Below, piece after piece: positions 1-9,568 of a stretch of 64,000 nucleotides of DNA. How positions within the stretch are numbered: position 1 is the stretch's first letter; every line of letters starts with the position of its first letter. The translations under genes were made by a program, and so were the position numbers. The DNA lies in the NCBI GenBank assembly GCA_028687995.1, contig JAQTZA010000009.1:62001-126000 (forward strand), given 5' to 3'. The DNA comes from Bacteroidales bacterium (GTDB lineage: Bacteria; Bacteroidota; Bacteroidia; Bacteroidales; UBA7332). The notes beneath the pieces are model-generated. The model had not been told where the DNA came from, did no database searches, and was given only the letters and a program-made list of their open reading frames with translations.

Positions 1-729
<729 letters not shown>

Positions 730-742
730 TTAAAAACTCCTG

Positions 743-750
743 CAAAGGTA
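743..750 (-). promoter_or_regulatory. Probable -7 element of gap promoter
   Basis: On the minus strand this reads TACCTTTG, a match to the Bacteroidota sigma-ABfr -7 consensus TAnnTTTG, 38 bases upstream of the gap start codon. No good TTTG -33 element is seen at the usual distance, so only the -7 half is supported. Confidence 0.55.
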
Positions 751-902
751 GTTTTTTTATATCGTTTTCTAAAATAATATCTCAAAAAAATATGCTAAAA
801 AACACAATATAATAAATAATTGTCTCAAATTAGAAAGATTATTATAGCATTTTGCTATCTAAATATTACAAATATACACGTTCTGTTAATTCAATTATTA
901 TG

Positions 903-910
903 TATCTTTG
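903..910 (+). promoter_or_regulatory. Probable -7 element for the 935-1602 gene pair
   Basis: TATCTTTG matches TAnnTTTG and lies 24 bases upstream of the ATG at 935. It would drive the small basic protein and tadA together. A clear -33 TTTG was not found. Confidence 0.55.
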
Positions 911-934
911 CGTTCAATAGTAGCATAGCATCCG

Positions 935-1165
935 ATGAAAAAGAAATTGCCTCAAAAGCAACCTGCAAAAGCTTCTCTAAAAAGAGAAAATAAGATTACC
1001 TTTTCACTCAATGAAAAAGAATTCAACATGATGCGCCAATATCTCGACAAACATAAAATCGAGAACCAATCTCGTTGGATTCGGGAGGTTGTAATGTCAT
1101 ATCTTTGGAAAAAAACAGAAGAAGACTACCCAACCCTTTTCAATGAAAATGAAATCCGAAAATAA
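935..1165 (+). CDS. Small basic protein of unknown function, possible ribbon-helix-helix fold
   Basis: A 76-residue lysine-rich protein. The first 20 residues are basic and probably disordered. The middle (about 20-60) reads KITFSLNEKEFNMMRQYLDKH, then a helix with WIREVV, which resembles the strand-helix-helix layout of small DNA-binding ribbon-helix-helix proteins; that resemblance is only suggestive. Its stop codon overlaps the ATG of tadA by one base (TAATG), so the two are translationally coupled and share the promoter at 903-910. The coupling hints at RNA or nucleic acid work, but no function can be assigned. Confidence 0.75.
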   Translation: MKKKLPQKQPAKASLKRENKITFSLNEKEFNMMRQYLDKHKIENQSRWIREVVMSYLWKKTEEDYPTLFNENEIRK

Positions 1166-1602
1166 TGGTGCTCTCTGACGAATACTTTATGAAATATGCC
1201 ATTCAAGAGGCTCGAAAAGCATTTGACTCTGGAGAAATTCCCGTTGGTGCAGTTGTCGTATGCAATCAAACGATTATAGCAAGAGCTCATAATTTAACAG
1301 AAACACTTAACGATGTAACTGCTCACGCAGAAATGCAAGCCATTACAATGGCAGCAAATGTATTGGGTGGGAAATATTTAACCGATTGCACACTCTACGT
1401 CACACTAGAACCTTGCAGTATGTGCGCTGGAGCATTGGGCTGGTCTCAAATTACGAGAATTGTCTATGGTGCTTCAGATTCAAAGAAAGGATATACGACA
1501 AACACATTAGGTGTATTGCATCCAAAAACTCAAATTGCGAATAATATTTTGGCAGACGAGTGCTCAGCACTATTGAAAAACTTTTTTAAAAAGAGAAGAT
1601 AA
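1165..1602 (+). CDS. tadA: tRNA-specific adenosine deaminase TadA
   Basis: Deaminates adenosine 34 to inosine in the anticodon of tRNA-Arg(ACG), allowing wobble decoding. The 145-residue length is normal for TadA. The cytidine/deoxycytidylate deaminase zinc site is complete: HAE at residues 54-56 (zinc His and the proton-shuttling Glu) and PCSMC at 83-87 with the two zinc cysteines. The family also includes guanine deaminases, but the HAEMQA and PCSMCAGA context is typical of TadA. The ATG overlaps the upstream stop by one base. It ends two bases before the stop of the convergent DUF4834 gene. Confidence 0.93.
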   Translation: MVLSDEYFMKYAIQEARKAFDSGEIPVGAVVVCNQTIIARAHNLTETLNDVTAHAEMQAITMAANVLGGKYLTDCTLYVTLEPCSMCAGALGWSQITRIVYGASDSKKGYTTNTLGVLHPKTQIANNILADECSALLKNFFKKRR

Positions 1603-1604
1603 CC

Positions 1605-1856
1605 TTACTTCTTGATTTCTTCATATTCGGCATAATCCCCTTCTGATCTATCAAAAATCTTTTTTCTTTTGGAAGACGTTGGCTCATCTTGTGTATGATG
1701 AGTATGTGTATTCTGACCACCAAATGAAGAATTGGCCGTACGGCGTAACGAAGGAAAGAAAATAGACAATATGCCTCTAATCATACTGATTCCGAAGGAT
1801 AATACCGACAGAATCAATAATAATATAATGACAAATAGAAATAATATAAATGACAT
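1605..1856 (-). CDS. DUF4834-type small membrane protein
   Basis: An 83-residue protein with one hydrophobic N-terminal helix (residues 1-25, almost all I, L, F and V) followed by a polar tail rich in His, Ser, Lys and acidic residues. This layout and its place just downstream of pssA and psd fit the Bacteroidota family DUF4834, whose function is unknown. It probably sits in the inner membrane with the tail in the cytoplasm. It is last in the psd-pssA operon, 49 bases after pssA, and faces tadA tail to tail. Confidence 0.75.
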   Translation of the reverse strand: MSFILFLFVIILLLILSVLSFGISMIRGILSIFFPSLRRTANSSFGGQNTHTHHTQDEPTSSKRKKIFDRSEGDYAEYEEIKK

Positions 1857-1905
1857 ATTAGTGAAGTTTATCTATAAGATCAAAACAAACGAATTTGGTT
1901 TGAGT

Positions 1906-2598
1906 TCAACGTTTAATTATTTTTACAAACAACGAACTTATAATATAAATTCCAATTGAAAGAGAAACACCAAGATATCCATAGAAAATAATCAATCCCA
2001 ATCCAGATATTAGCAATAGAAAGGGAAGTGCATTTTCTTTGAAAGATAGATTTTTAATTTTCAAAGAAAACATAGGTAGACTCGACACTAGAAGAAAAGA
2101 AAACAGTGCCACAAAAACCAGCAAAACTCCTGGTTGCAAGTTAGATAGATTACTTTGCTGATACCATGCTGCAAAGCTTACCCAAAAGAGTCCATTTGCA
2201 GGAGTAGGGAGGCCTATGAATGAAACTGTTTGTCTATCGTCAATATTAAAAATAGCCAATCGCAACCCTGAAAAGACTGCTAACAAAAAAGCCGTGTAAG
2301 GAATTATATGTGAGAATGGAGAATCAGTAAGCCCATTTTTCAACATGACAAAAACTACAATTGCAGGTACAAAACCAAAGCTAACCATATCAGCTAGAGA
2401 ATCTAACTCCTTGCCAATAGCAGAGTAGGCTTTCAGAGCTCGCGCTGCAAATCCATCAAGGAAATCGAACAATGATGCTAAATATACAAGCAATGCAGTA
2501 ATCACAAAATCCCCTTGAAAAGCCAAAACAGCAGCGACACAACCTGCAAAAAGGTTGAGACTAGTAATTGTATTCGGAATATGTCTTTTAATGTCCAT
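1906..2598 (-). CDS. pssA: CDP-diacylglycerol-serine O-phosphatidyltransferase
   Basis: Integral membrane enzyme that makes phosphatidylserine from CDP-diacylglycerol and L-serine, the step before decarboxylation to phosphatidylethanolamine. The CDP-alcohol phosphatidyltransferase signature is complete: D45, D48-G49, A52-R53, G62, D66 and D70 in DFLDGFAAR...GKELDSLAD. The 230 residues contain six to eight hydrophobic segments, usual for this family. Its ATG overlaps the last base of psd, so the two enzymes acting in sequence are translationally coupled. Confidence 0.95.
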   Translation of the reverse strand: MDIKRHIPNTITSLNLFAGCVAAVLAFQGDFVITALLVYLASLFDFLDGFAARALKAYSAIGKELDSLADMVSFGFVPAIVVFVMLKNGLTDSPFSHIIPYTAFLLAVFSGLRLAIFNIDDRQTVSFIGLPTPANGLFWVSFAAWYQQSNLSNLQPGVLLVFVALFSFLLVSSLPMFSLKIKNLSFKENALPFLLLISGLGLIIFYGYLGVSLSIGIYIISSLFVKIIKR

Positions 2599-3260
2599 TA
2601 TTTGAGTTTTGCAATCTGAGTTAAATTACCAGTTACCTTTTGTTCTAATTCTACTAACACATCCGTACCAAGAGGAAAATACAAATCTAAACGTGAACCA
2701 AATTTAATAAATCCAAGAAATTCGTTGATTCGACAAATATCATCTATATCGGAATAGGTCACAATTCTTCGTGCAAGAGCACCCGCAACTTGACGAACTA
2801 AGATTTTAACTCCTTCCTCCGTTTCAATTACAATAGTAGACCGCTCATTTTCTGTACTCGATTTTGGTAAATAAGCACCTTGAAATCGACCTTCGTGATG
2901 GGTAACGTATTTTACTATACCATTGGCAGGATACCAGTTTGCGTGAACATTTAAAGGAGACATAAAGATAGAGACTTGAAGTCGCTTGTCTTGAAAATAT
3001 TCTGGTTCATAAACCTCTTCGATAACAACAACTTTGCCATCGCAAGGTGAAATAACCATATTCTGGGTCTCTCCTGTATATATTCTACGAGGACAACGAA
3101 AGAAATTTACTAAAAGCAAGTAAATGATACTGGTTGAAGAAAACACAGAATAAAATACAACTGGAGAGGTCTTGAACCACAGTAGCAAATCCAATACTAT
3201 TAGTAACAACAATGACAAGACTAATAAATCCCATCCTTCTCTATGTATTCTTATACGCAT
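2598..3260 (-). CDS. psd: Phosphatidylserine decarboxylase proenzyme, short (PSD-A) type
   Basis: Converts phosphatidylserine to phosphatidylethanolamine using a pyruvoyl group made by self-cleavage. The 220-residue protein has an N-terminal membrane anchor (about residues 11-57, two hydrophobic stretches). The cleavage site is G188-S189 in FIKFGSRLD, near the C-terminus, so the alpha chain is short, as in the PSD-A family. SPCDGKV at 71-77 and NVHANWYP at 104-111 are further family blocks. It is first in the psd-pssA-DUF4834 operon and has a full promoter 24 bases upstream. Confidence 0.95.
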   Translation of the reverse strand: MRIRIHREGWDLLVLSLLLLIVLDLLLWFKTSPVVFYSVFSSTSIIYLLLVNFFRCPRRIYTGETQNMVISPCDGKVVVIEEVYEPEYFQDKRLQVSIFMSPLNVHANWYPANGIVKYVTHHEGRFQGAYLPKSSTENERSTIVIETEEGVKILVRQVAGALARRIVTYSDIDDICRINEFLGFIKFGSRLDLYFPLGTDVLVELEQKVTGNLTQIAKLK

Positions 3261-3283
3261 ATATTCATTTTTTTAATTTAGTA

Positions 3284-3315
3284 CAAAAATAGTCTATTAT
3301 TTACAAATACACAAA
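3284..3315 (-). promoter_or_regulatory. Promoter of psd-pssA operon
   Basis: On the minus strand: TTTG (3312-3315), 20 bases, TATTTTTG (3284-3291). This is a complete match to the Bacteroidota promoter TTTG-N19/20-TAnnTTTG. Transcription would start near 3277, giving a leader of under 20 bases before the psd ATG. Confidence 0.75.
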
Positions 3316-3343
3316 TTGCAATCTCCCGATGATATCAAACAAA

Positions 3344-3373
3344 AAGAGACCATATCATAAGATATGGTCTCTT
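3344..3373 (-). terminator. Rho-independent terminator of the ribosomal protein superoperon
   Basis: A perfect 13-bp stem (3344-3356 with 3361-3373) and an ATAA loop, followed on the minus strand by TTTTTG and further T residues. It lies 19 bases after the rplQ stop and ends the long minus-strand transcript that begins at rpsL. Confidence 0.9.
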
Positions 3374-3392
3374 CCTAAATTTAACTTGAATA

Positions 3393-3881
3393 TTATTCAG
3401 CAGCAGGTGCTTCAGTAGTTGGAGTTTCAACTACTGGAGTAGCATCTACAACCTCAGTCTTTTTCTTTGCAGAAGAGCGGCGTGATCTAGTTTTCTTAGC
3501 AGCCGATTCTTTCAACATATTTTCGTTATAGTCAACCAATTCGATAAAGCACATAGAAGCGTTATCGCCTAAACGATTTCCTGTCTTCAAAATACGTGTA
3601 TATCCACCTGGTCTATCAGCGATTTTTGCAGCTACAGATTGGAATAATTCTGTCACAGCAAATTTATCACCTAAATAACTAAATACGGTACGTCTTGAGT
3701 GAGTAGTATCCTCTTTAGATTTTGTAATCAGAGGCTCAACGTAAATTCTCAAAGCTTTTGCTTTCGCAACTGTTGTAAAAATACGCTTATGTTTAATCAG
3801 TGAAGACGCCATATTTGCCAACATTGCCTCTCTGTGAGAGTGAGTGCGGCTCAAATGATTGAATTTCTTATTGTGTCTCAT
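3393..3881 (-). CDS. rplQ: 50S ribosomal protein L17
   Basis: Large-subunit protein near the peptide exit tunnel. The core (residues 1-120) opens with [17 protein letters not shown] and contains the GGYTRI block typical of L17. The protein is 162 residues, about 40 longer than E. coli L17; the extra tail (from about 125) is first Arg/Lys/Ser-rich, then Pro/Thr/Glu/Ala-rich, as is common in Bacteroidota. It is the last gene of the superoperon, 4 bases after rpoA, and is followed directly by the terminator at 3344-3373. Confidence 0.97.
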   Translation of the reverse strand: MRHNKKFNHLSRTHSHREAMLANMASSLIKHKRIFTTVAKAKALRIYVEPLITKSKEDTTHSRRTVFSYLGDKFAVTELFQSVAAKIADRPGGYTRILKTGNRLGDNASMCFIELVDYNENMLKESAAKKTRSRRSSAKKKTEVVDATPVVETPTTEAPAAE

Positions 3882-3885
3882 TGTT

Positions 3886-4878
3886 TTACTCTTTGTCTAA
3901 TTTATATTTCGAGATATCCATACCAAAAGATAGATTCAAGTTAACAAGTAACTCATCTAACTCTGTCAAAGACTTTTTACCAAAGTTTCTGAATTTCAAT
4001 AAATCAGCTTTGTTGTATTGAGCTAATTCTCCCAATGTTTCAACATCTGCAGATTTAAGACAATTCAATGCACGTACAGAAAGATCCATATCTACCAATT
4101 TTGTTTTGAGTAATTGGCGCATGTGTAAAACTTCTTCATCAAAATCTTCGCCACCTTCTGAATCATTCATTTCAAGAGTGATTTTCTCATCAGAGAAAAG
4201 CATGAAATGATAAATCAAAATTTTAGCTGACTCTTTTAATGCATCTTTTGGATGAATTGATCCGTCAGTTTCGATCTCTATTACTAGTTTCTCGTAGTCA
4301 GTTTTTTGCTCTACACGAAAGTTCTCAACGGCATATTTGACGTTGCGAATGGGAGTGTAAATTGCATCGATAGGAATAACATTCACATCTTCGCTTACAC
4401 CTCTATTCTCTTCTGCTGGAACATATCCACGACCTTTATTGATAGCTAATTCAATAGAAAAACTTGCTGATGGGCTTAAGTTACAGATCACTAATTCGGG
4501 GTTTAACACCTCAAATCCAGTTAAATGTTTACTAATATCGCCCGCTTTGAAAACTTCGGTACCGGAAACATTGATTATAACTTTTTCGTTTTCTATTTCT
4601 TCAACAATTTGTTTTAGTCTAACCTTTTTGATGTTCAAGATGATGTTTGTCACATCTTCAATTACACCTGGGATAGAAGAAAATTCGTGTTCTACACCGT
4701 CTATTTTGATAGACATGATTGCAAAACCTTCTAATGAAGAAAGGAGAATACGGCGCAAAGCATTACCTACTGTAATACCATAGCCGGGCTCCAAGGGACG
4801 AAACTCGAATTTACCGAATGTTGCGTCTGCCTCTAGCATTATAACTTTATCGGGTTTTTGAAATGCTAATATCGCCAT
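3886..4878 (-). CDS. rpoA: DNA-directed RNA polymerase alpha subunit
   Basis: Alpha subunit that seeds assembly of RNA polymerase and contacts regulators and UP elements. The N-terminal dimerisation domain (about 1-235) holds [17 protein letters not shown]. An acidic linker (about 235-250) leads to the C-terminal helix-hairpin-helix domain with [16 protein letters not shown] and [11 protein letters not shown]. The 330-residue length is normal. It lies between rpsD (11 bases upstream) and rplQ (4 bases downstream), the standard alpha-operon order. Confidence 0.98.
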   Translation of the reverse strand: MAILAFQKPDKVIMLEADATFGKFEFRPLEPGYGITVGNALRRILLSSLEGFAIMSIKIDGVEHEFSSIPGVIEDVTNIILNIKKVRLKQIVEEIENEKVIINVSGTEVFKAGDISKHLTGFEVLNPELVICNLSPSASFSIELAINKGRGYVPAEENRGVSEDVNVIPIDAIYTPIRNVKYAVENFRVEQKTDYEKLVIEIETDGSIHPKDALKESAKILIYHFMLFSDEKITLEMNDSEGGEDFDEEVLHMRQLLKTKLVDMDLSVRALNCLKSADVETLGELAQYNKADLLKFRNFGKKSLTELDELLVNLNLSFGMDISKYKLDKE

Positions 4879-4889
4879 GAATTTACTTA

Positions 4890-5495
4890 TTATTTAGAAT
4901 ATAATTCTACGATCAATTGTTCTTTGATATTTTCTGGAATATCTGTTCTATCTGGCAAATGAAGGAAAGTTCCTGCCATAGACGATTTATCCCACTCCAA
5001 CCAAGGGTATTTGCTATGGTTAAAACCAGCAAGTGCATCAACGATGACTTCCAATGATTTTGACTTTTCGCGTACCGAAATTACTTGACCTGCTTTCACT
5101 GAGAAAGAAGGAATGTTCACAACCTTACCGTTTACACAAATGTGTCTGTGTGAAACTAACTGACGAGCAGCTGAGCGCGTTGGCGCAAGTCCCATACGGA
5201 AAACAACATTATCCAAACGAGCTTCTAGGAATTGAAGTAATACTTCACCCTTAATACCTTTGGTACGTGATGCTTTTTCAAATAAGTTACGGAATTGTTT
5301 TTCGAGAACACCATAAGTGTATTTAGCTTTTTGTTTTTCACGAAGCTGAATACCATATTCTGATGTTTTTCTTTTTCTTGCATTGCCATGCTGACCTGGA
5401 GGATAGTTTTTCTTAGAAAGAACTTTATCAGGTCCGAAAATAGCTTCACCAAATTTTCGAGCAATTCTTGATTTTGGTCCAGTATATCTTGCCAT
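4890..5495 (-). CDS. rpsD: 30S ribosomal protein S4
   Basis: Primary 16S rRNA-binding protein of the small-subunit body, also important for decoding accuracy. The 201-residue protein starts [17 protein letters not shown] and contains the S4 RNA-binding domain with [10 protein letters not shown] and [13 protein letters not shown]. There is no N-terminal zinc cysteine set, so it is a C-minus S4. It is separated from rpsK by 112 bases of structured sequence (see 5524-5606), very unlike the 5-25 base gaps elsewhere in the operon; that spacer is a likely place for S4 feedback control. Confidence 0.97.
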   Translation of the reverse strand: MARYTGPKSRIARKFGEAIFGPDKVLSKKNYPPGQHGNARKRKTSEYGIQLREKQKAKYTYGVLEKQFRNLFEKASRTKGIKGEVLLQFLEARLDNVVFRMGLAPTRSAARQLVSHRHICVNGKVVNIPSFSVKAGQVISVREKSKSLEVIVDALAGFNHSKYPWLEWDKSSMAGTFLHLPDRTDIPENIKEQLIVELYSK

Positions 5496-5523
5496 TGTTT
5501 TTAATATTAATTATTCAAAGAAG

Positions 5524-5606
5524 AATCCGAATTGGTGCAGCCGCGATTACAGAGAGGTGTTAGTGTAATCTATTCACGAATTAGGACTCAAAAAAAATTC
5601 GGATTA
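5524..5606 (-). promoter_or_regulatory. Structured intercistronic RNA upstream of rpsD
   Basis: In the 112-base gap between rpsK and rpsD the two ends can pair: 5524-5533 (AATCCGAATT) is the exact reverse complement of 5597-5606. Inside it, GATTACA at 5545-5551 pairs with TGTAATC at 5564-5570 around a 12-base loop. So the RNA can fold as a 10-bp outer stem enclosing a 7-bp hairpin, ending 28 bases before the rpsD ATG. No run of U follows, so it is not a simple terminator. A role as an S4 autoregulatory site is inferred from position and structure only. Confidence 0.55.
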
Positions 5607-5607
5607 T

Positions 5608-5997
5608 TTAAACTCTTCTTCTTTTAGGTGGACGACATCCATTGTGTGGAAGTGGTGTTACATCGATGATTTCAGAAACCTCGATACCAGCCCCATGAAT
5701 AGTTCTGATAGCAGACTCACGTCCGTTACCCGGCCCTTTCACATAAGCCTTTACTTTTCTCAAGCCAAGGTCGAATGCAATTTTCGCGCAATCTTGAGCT
5801 GCCATTTGAGCAGCATAAGGAGTATTCTTTTTAGAACCTCTAAAACCCATTTTACCGGCTGAAGACCAAGAGATTACTTGCCCTTCGCTATTAGCCAGCG
5901 AAACAATAATGTTGTTGAAAGATGAGTGTACGTGAAGTTGTCCATTTGCATCTACTTTCACATTTCTCTTCTTCGCAGCGACTGTTTTCTTTGCCAT
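5608..5997 (-). CDS. rpsK: 30S ribosomal protein S11
   Basis: Small-subunit platform protein near the E site. The 129-residue sequence has the typical core [25 protein letters not shown] and [11 protein letters not shown], and ends in [15 protein letters not shown], including the conserved NG pair that undergoes isoaspartate formation in some bacteria. It lies 8 bases after rpsM in the alpha-operon segment. Downstream comes the long structured spacer before rpsD. Confidence 0.98.
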   Translation of the reverse strand: MAKKTVAAKKRNVKVDANGQLHVHSSFNNIIVSLANSEGQVISWSSAGKMGFRGSKKNTPYAAQMAAQDCAKIAFDLGLRKVKAYVKGPGNGRESAIRTIHGAGIEVSEIIDVTPLPHNGCRPPKRRRV

Positions 5998-6005
5998 AAT
6001 ACTTA

Positions 6006-6386
6006 TTATTTAGTAGCTTTTTTCTTGTTTGCAACAGTTTTCTTTTTACCCTTACGAGTACGAGCATTGTTTTTGGTACTTTGACCTCTAAGAGGAAGAC
6101 CAATACGGTGGCGAACACCACGATAACAACCAATATCCATCAATCGCTTGATGTTCAATTGTACTTCAGAGCGTAAATCACCCTCTACTTTAAACTCAGC
6201 GCCAATAATCTCACGAATTGCAGCTGCATGATCATCTGTTAGATCTTTTACTTTGATGTCTTTATCGACTCCAGCTTTAGATAAAATTGTATTAGATCTG
6301 CTGCGACCGATTCCAAAAATGTAGGTCAATGCGATTTCAACTCTTTTATTTTGCGGCAAGTCAACCCCAACTATTCTTATAGCCAT
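6006..6386 (-). CDS. rpsM: 30S ribosomal protein S13
   Basis: Head protein of the small subunit that contacts the P-site tRNA and forms bridge B1 with L5. The 126 residues begin [22 protein letters not shown] and include the helix-two-turn-helix RNA-binding core and [25 protein letters not shown], the universal S13 tail. The lysine-rich extreme C-terminus ([13 protein letters not shown]) points to rRNA and tRNA contact. It follows rpmJ by 30 bases and precedes rpsK by 8. Confidence 0.98.
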   Translation of the reverse strand: MAIRIVGVDLPQNKRVEIALTYIFGIGRSRSNTILSKAGVDKDIKVKDLTDDHAAAIREIIGAEFKVEGDLRSEVQLNIKRLMDIGCYRGVRHRIGLPLRGQSTKNNARTRKGKKKTVANKKKATK

Positions 6387-6416
6387 ATACTTGATTTTTT
6401 TTGCAAAATTAATAAA

Positions 6417-6533
6417 TTATCCCTGACGTTGTTTATACTTCGGGTTTTTCTTGTTTATTACATACAAGCGTCCGTTTCTTCTCACGATTTTGCAATCGGG
6501 GGTACGCTTCTTCAATGATGCTCTTACTTTCAT
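6417..6533 (-). CDS. rpmJ: 50S ribosomal protein L36, zinc-free form
   Basis: A 38-residue gene read from the ATG at 6531-6533 to the TAA at 6417-6419: it starts [19 protein letters not shown] and ends NPKYKQRQG. Length and both ends match L36, one of the smallest large-subunit proteins. Canonical L36 binds zinc through three cysteines and a histidine; here only Cys14 survives and the other three positions are replaced (TPDC, INKKN, KYKQ). It is therefore a C-minus form that needs no zinc. It sits between infA and rpsM, the usual position. Confidence 0.95.
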   Translation of the reverse strand: MKVRASLKKRTPDCKIVRRNGRLYVINKKNPKYKQRQG

Positions 6534-6547
6534 ATCCTATAGTTTTA

Positions 6548-6766
6548 TTATTTGTATCTAAAAGCAATTCTCCCTTTTGATAAATCATAAGGAGACATTT
6601 CTACTCTCACTTTATCTCCAGGTAAAATTTTGATGTAGTGCATCCGCATTTTTCCTGAAATGTGTGCTGTAATTTCGTGTCCATTTTCGAGTTCGACTCT
6701 GAACATTGCATTTGACAATGCTTCCGTGATCACTCCGTCTTGCTCAATTGCTGACTGTTTAGACAT
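6548..6766 (-). CDS. infA: Translation initiation factor IF-1
   Basis: A 72-residue OB-fold protein that binds the A site of the 30S subunit during initiation and works with IF-2 and IF-3. The sequence [49 protein letters not shown] is diagnostic and full length. It lies 10 bases after map and 14 before rpmJ, the conserved secY-map-infA-rpmJ order of Bacteroidota. Confidence 0.98.
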   Translation of the reverse strand: MSKQSAIEQDGVITEALSNAMFRVELENGHEITAHISGKMRMHYIKILPGDKVRVEMSPYDLSKGRIAFRYK

Positions 6767-6776
6767 ATTGACAAAT

Positions 6777-7556
6777 TTACGATTTACGATTTAATACTTC
6801 TTCTACATATTCAAACGATGAAAGAATATCTGCTTTCCCGTTTCTGATTGCTAATGTGTGCTCAAAATGAGCCGACATTTTACCATCTTTTGTACGGGTT
6901 GTCCATCCATCGCGTTCAAAGGTCATATTACGTGAACCTTGATTAATCATTGGTTCAATAGCAATTACCATTCCTGATTTTAACATTGGTCCAGTACCTC
7001 TTCTTCCATAATTCGGAACCTCAGGAGCTTCGTGTAGTTTTCTGCCAACACCATGTCCTACTAATTCTCTAACAACAGAATAAGAACGACTCTCACAATA
7101 TTCTTGAATCGCATTACCTATATCACCAACTCGACTTCCGTGCACAGATTTTTCAATTCCAATATAGAGTGATTCTTTTGTTACATCCAATAGCCTTTTG
7201 ACCTCTGGAGCAACTTCTCCTACACAAAATGTGTATGCAGAATCTCCGTAATAACCGTTCATCAAAACTCCACAATCGATTGAGATAACATCACCCTCTA
7301 TCAAATGTTGCTTATTCGGAATACCGTGAACAACTTGATCGTTTGGTGAAGCACATAACGTATTTGGAAAACCACTGTAACCTAAGAAAGCTGGTATGCC
7401 ACCATTATCTCGAATAAATTCTTCAGCTCTTTTATCGAGTTCAAGACTTGTGATACCTGGTCGTATCATCTCAGCAACTTGACCCAATGTTTTTCCTACT
7501 AAAAGCGAACTCTGACGAATAAGCTCTATCTCCTCTTCTGTCTTAATATATATCAT
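6777..7556 (-). CDS. map: Type I methionine aminopeptidase
   Basis: Removes the N-terminal methionine from new proteins. The metal ligands of the pita-bread fold are visible in [20 protein letters not shown] (two Asp), [15 protein letters not shown] (His) and IEPMINQG plus HFEHTLAI (two Glu). The preferred start is the ATG at 7554-7556 ([15 protein letters not shown], 259 residues), 4 bases after the secY stop. A longer reading frame begins at 7574, but it would overlap secY and adds only MVRIDL. The gene stands in the secY-map-infA block as in most bacteria. Confidence 0.96.
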   Translation of the reverse strand: MIYIKTEEEIELIRQSSLLVGKTLGQVAEMIRPGITSLELDKRAEEFIRDNGGIPAFLGYSGFPNTLCASPNDQVVHGIPNKQHLIEGDVISIDCGVLMNGYYGDSAYTFCVGEVAPEVKRLLDVTKESLYIGIEKSVHGSRVGDIGNAIQEYCESRSYSVVRELVGHGVGRKLHEAPEVPNYGRRGTGPMLKSGMVIAIEPMINQGSRNMTFERDGWTTRTKDGKMSAHFEHTLAIRNGKADILSSFEYVEEVLNRKS

Positions 7557-7560
7557 TAGA

Positions 7561-8895
7561 TCAATACGAACCACTTCTGCCTTTGATACGACCGGATTTC
7601 AACAATCCATCGTAGTGACGCATTAATAAGTGACTTTCTACTTGTTGCAAAGTATCCAAAACTACACCGACTAAGATCAAAAGTGAGGTTCCTCCAAAAA
7701 ATTGAGAGAACGCTTGCCCAACACCAAATATACTTGCAAAAGCAGGCATAATCGCTATTAATGCTAAGAACATTGATCCAGGCAAAGTGATACGCGACAT
7801 AATCTCATCCAAATATTCTGCTGTCTTTTTCCCTGGTTTGATACCAGGTATGAAGCCGTTATTACGTTTCATATCTTCAGCCATTTGATTAGGTTGAATG
7901 GTGATTGCAGTATAAAAATAAGTAAATGCAATAATCAAAATTGCAAATGTTACATTATACCCCCAACCAGTGTGTGTCAGAAATGACTGTACAAATGGCC
8001 CTACCGATTCCATGTGAGAATATCCCACGATAGTAACTGGAATAAACATAATCGCCTGAGCAAAAATGATTGGCATAACACCAGACGCATTAATCTTTAA
8101 TGGAATATACTGACGAGCACCACCGTATTGTTTTTCACCTACAATACGCTTTGCATATTGTACAGGGACTTTGCGTGTACCCTGAACCAATAATATTGCA
8201 GCAGCAATAACCATTAATAAGACAATAATTTCGACTAGGAACAGTACCAGACCTCCAGCTGCTTTCTCGGTGAATTTAAGTATAAATTCTTGAGTGATAG
8301 CTTGTGGTAAGCGTGCAATGATACCAACCAGAATGATAAATGAAATACCATTACCAATTCCTTTGTCGGTTATTCTTTCACCCAACCACATAATGAACAT
8401 ACTACCAGCAGCCAAAATAATAGTAGAAGAAATCATAAACCAAATACCTGCAGGAAGAACCGAACTTGCGTTCTTTAATTGAACATTCAAGTTAATAAGG
8501 TATGAAGGTGCTTGGAATAAAAGAATCGCAACTGTCAAATAACGTGTATATTGATTCATTTTTCTTCTTCCGCTTTCGCCTTCCTTTTGCATTTTTTGGA
8601 ATTTTGGAACAGCAATTGTCAAAAGCTGAATCACAATAGAAGCAGAGATGTAGGGCATAATACCCAACGCAAAAATAGATGCGTGAGAGAATGCACCTCC
8701 CGAAAACATATCGAGAAGAGATAAAAGACCACTCTGCGTCTGCGATTGAAGTCCAGCTAATGCATCTGGGTCAATACCCGGAAGCACAACGAATGAACCA
8801 AACCGATAAACGGTAACAAGCAGAAGCGTTGTTAAAATACGGCTTCTCAAATCTTCAATCTTCCAAATGTTTTTTATGGTGTCAACTGCGCTCAT
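7561..8895 (-). CDS. secY: Protein translocase subunit SecY
   Basis: Channel-forming subunit of the Sec translocon in the inner membrane. The 444-residue protein has ten hydrophobic segments, the plug region after TM1 (LLSLLDMFSGGAFSHASIFALGIMP), and the cytosolic ribosome/SecA-docking loop with RRKMNQYTRYL and QGTRKVPVQYAKR. The C-terminal end reads LLMRHYDGLLKSGRIKGR, usual for SecY. It follows rplO by 5 bases and precedes map by 4, so it is translated as part of the spc block. Confidence 0.98.
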   Translation of the reverse strand: MSAVDTIKNIWKIEDLRSRILTTLLLVTVYRFGSFVVLPGIDPDALAGLQSQTQSGLLSLLDMFSGGAFSHASIFALGIMPYISASIVIQLLTIAVPKFQKMQKEGESGRRKMNQYTRYLTVAILLFQAPSYLINLNVQLKNASSVLPAGIWFMISSTIILAAGSMFIMWLGERITDKGIGNGISFIILVGIIARLPQAITQEFILKFTEKAAGGLVLFLVEIIVLLMVIAAAILLVQGTRKVPVQYAKRIVGEKQYGGARQYIPLKINASGVMPIIFAQAIMFIPVTIVGYSHMESVGPFVQSFLTHTGWGYNVTFAILIIAFTYFYTAITIQPNQMAEDMKRNNGFIPGIKPGKKTAEYLDEIMSRITLPGSMFLALIAIMPAFASIFGVGQAFSQFFGGTSLLILVGVVLDTLQQVESHLLMRHYDGLLKSGRIKGRSGSY

Positions 8896-8900
8896 TGTAA

Positions 8901-9347
8901 TTAGATTTTAGCTACGGTACCACCAGCAGCTACAATTGCAGCTTCGGCTGATTTAGAAAAAGCATTTGCTTCAACATCAAGTTTAATAGTCAATAATCCA
9001 TTACCTAGGATTTTAACCAATTGATTAGATGAAATGAAGCCAGCTTCGATTAAATTCTCAATTCCGATTTTAGTTACAGAAAGACTTTCAGCAAGTGTTT
9101 GCAAAGTGTCAAGATTGACAGCCTTGAATTCTACTCTATTGAAATTCTTGAAACCAAATTTAGGCAAACGTCTTTGAATAGGCATCTGACCTCCTTCAAA
9201 ACCGATTTTTCTAGAGTAACCTGATCTAGATTTAGCCCCTTTGTGACCTCTTGTAGATGTTCCACCTAATCCTGATCCAGTACCACGACCGATTCTTTTT
9301 CTAGTTTTAGTAGAACCTGCAGCAGGTTTCAAATTACTTAAATTCAT
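8901..9347 (-). CDS. rplO: 50S ribosomal protein L15
   Basis: Large-subunit protein with a long N-terminal extension reaching into 23S rRNA. The start MNLSNLKPAAGSTKTRKRIGRGTGSGLGGTS-type Gly/Arg-rich stretch and GGQMPIQRRLPKFGF are hallmarks of L15. At 148 residues it is full length. It lies between rpmD (28 bases upstream) and secY (5 bases downstream). Confidence 0.98.
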   Translation of the reverse strand: MNLSNLKPAAGSTKTRKRIGRGTGSGLGGTSTRGHKGAKSRSGYSRKIGFEGGQMPIQRRLPKFGFKNFNRVEFKAVNLDTLQTLAESLSVTKIGIENLIEAGFISSNQLVKILGNGLLTIKLDVEANAFSKSAEAAIVAAGGTVAKI

Positions 9348-9375
9348 ATCTTTATAAATTTACTTTATTATTCAA

Positions 9376-9552
9376 TTATTCTACAACAGACACCAAGTGG
9401 CTAACTTTAGCAACCATTCCCAAAATTTGAGGTGTTGCTTCGTGCTCTACAATTTTGTTGAGTTTTCTCAAACCCAATCCATCCAATGTTCTTTTTTGGA
9501 TTGCAGGACATTTGATTCTGCTTTTTACTTGTTTGATTTTTATTGTTGCCAT
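9376..9552 (-). CDS. rpmD: 50S ribosomal protein L30
   Basis: A 58-residue gene from the ATG at 9550-9552 to the TAA at 9376-9378. It begins MATIKIKQVKSRIKCP, has QKRTLDGLGLRKLNKIVEH, and ends AKVSHLVSVVE, all typical of L30, a small alpha/beta protein on the 23S rRNA surface. It lies 16 bases after rpsE and before rplO, as expected in the spc order. Confidence 0.96.
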   Translation of the reverse strand: MATIKIKQVKSRIKCPAIQKRTLDGLGLRKLNKIVEHEATPQILGMVAKVSHLVSVVE

Positions 9553-9568
9553 TTCGTAGTCTCCTTAA

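Noticed and set aside
1732..1959. 75-codon plus-strand frame between tadA and pssA
   Set aside because: Overlaps the DUF4834 gene and is Asn/Ile-rich as expected from AT-rich DNA.
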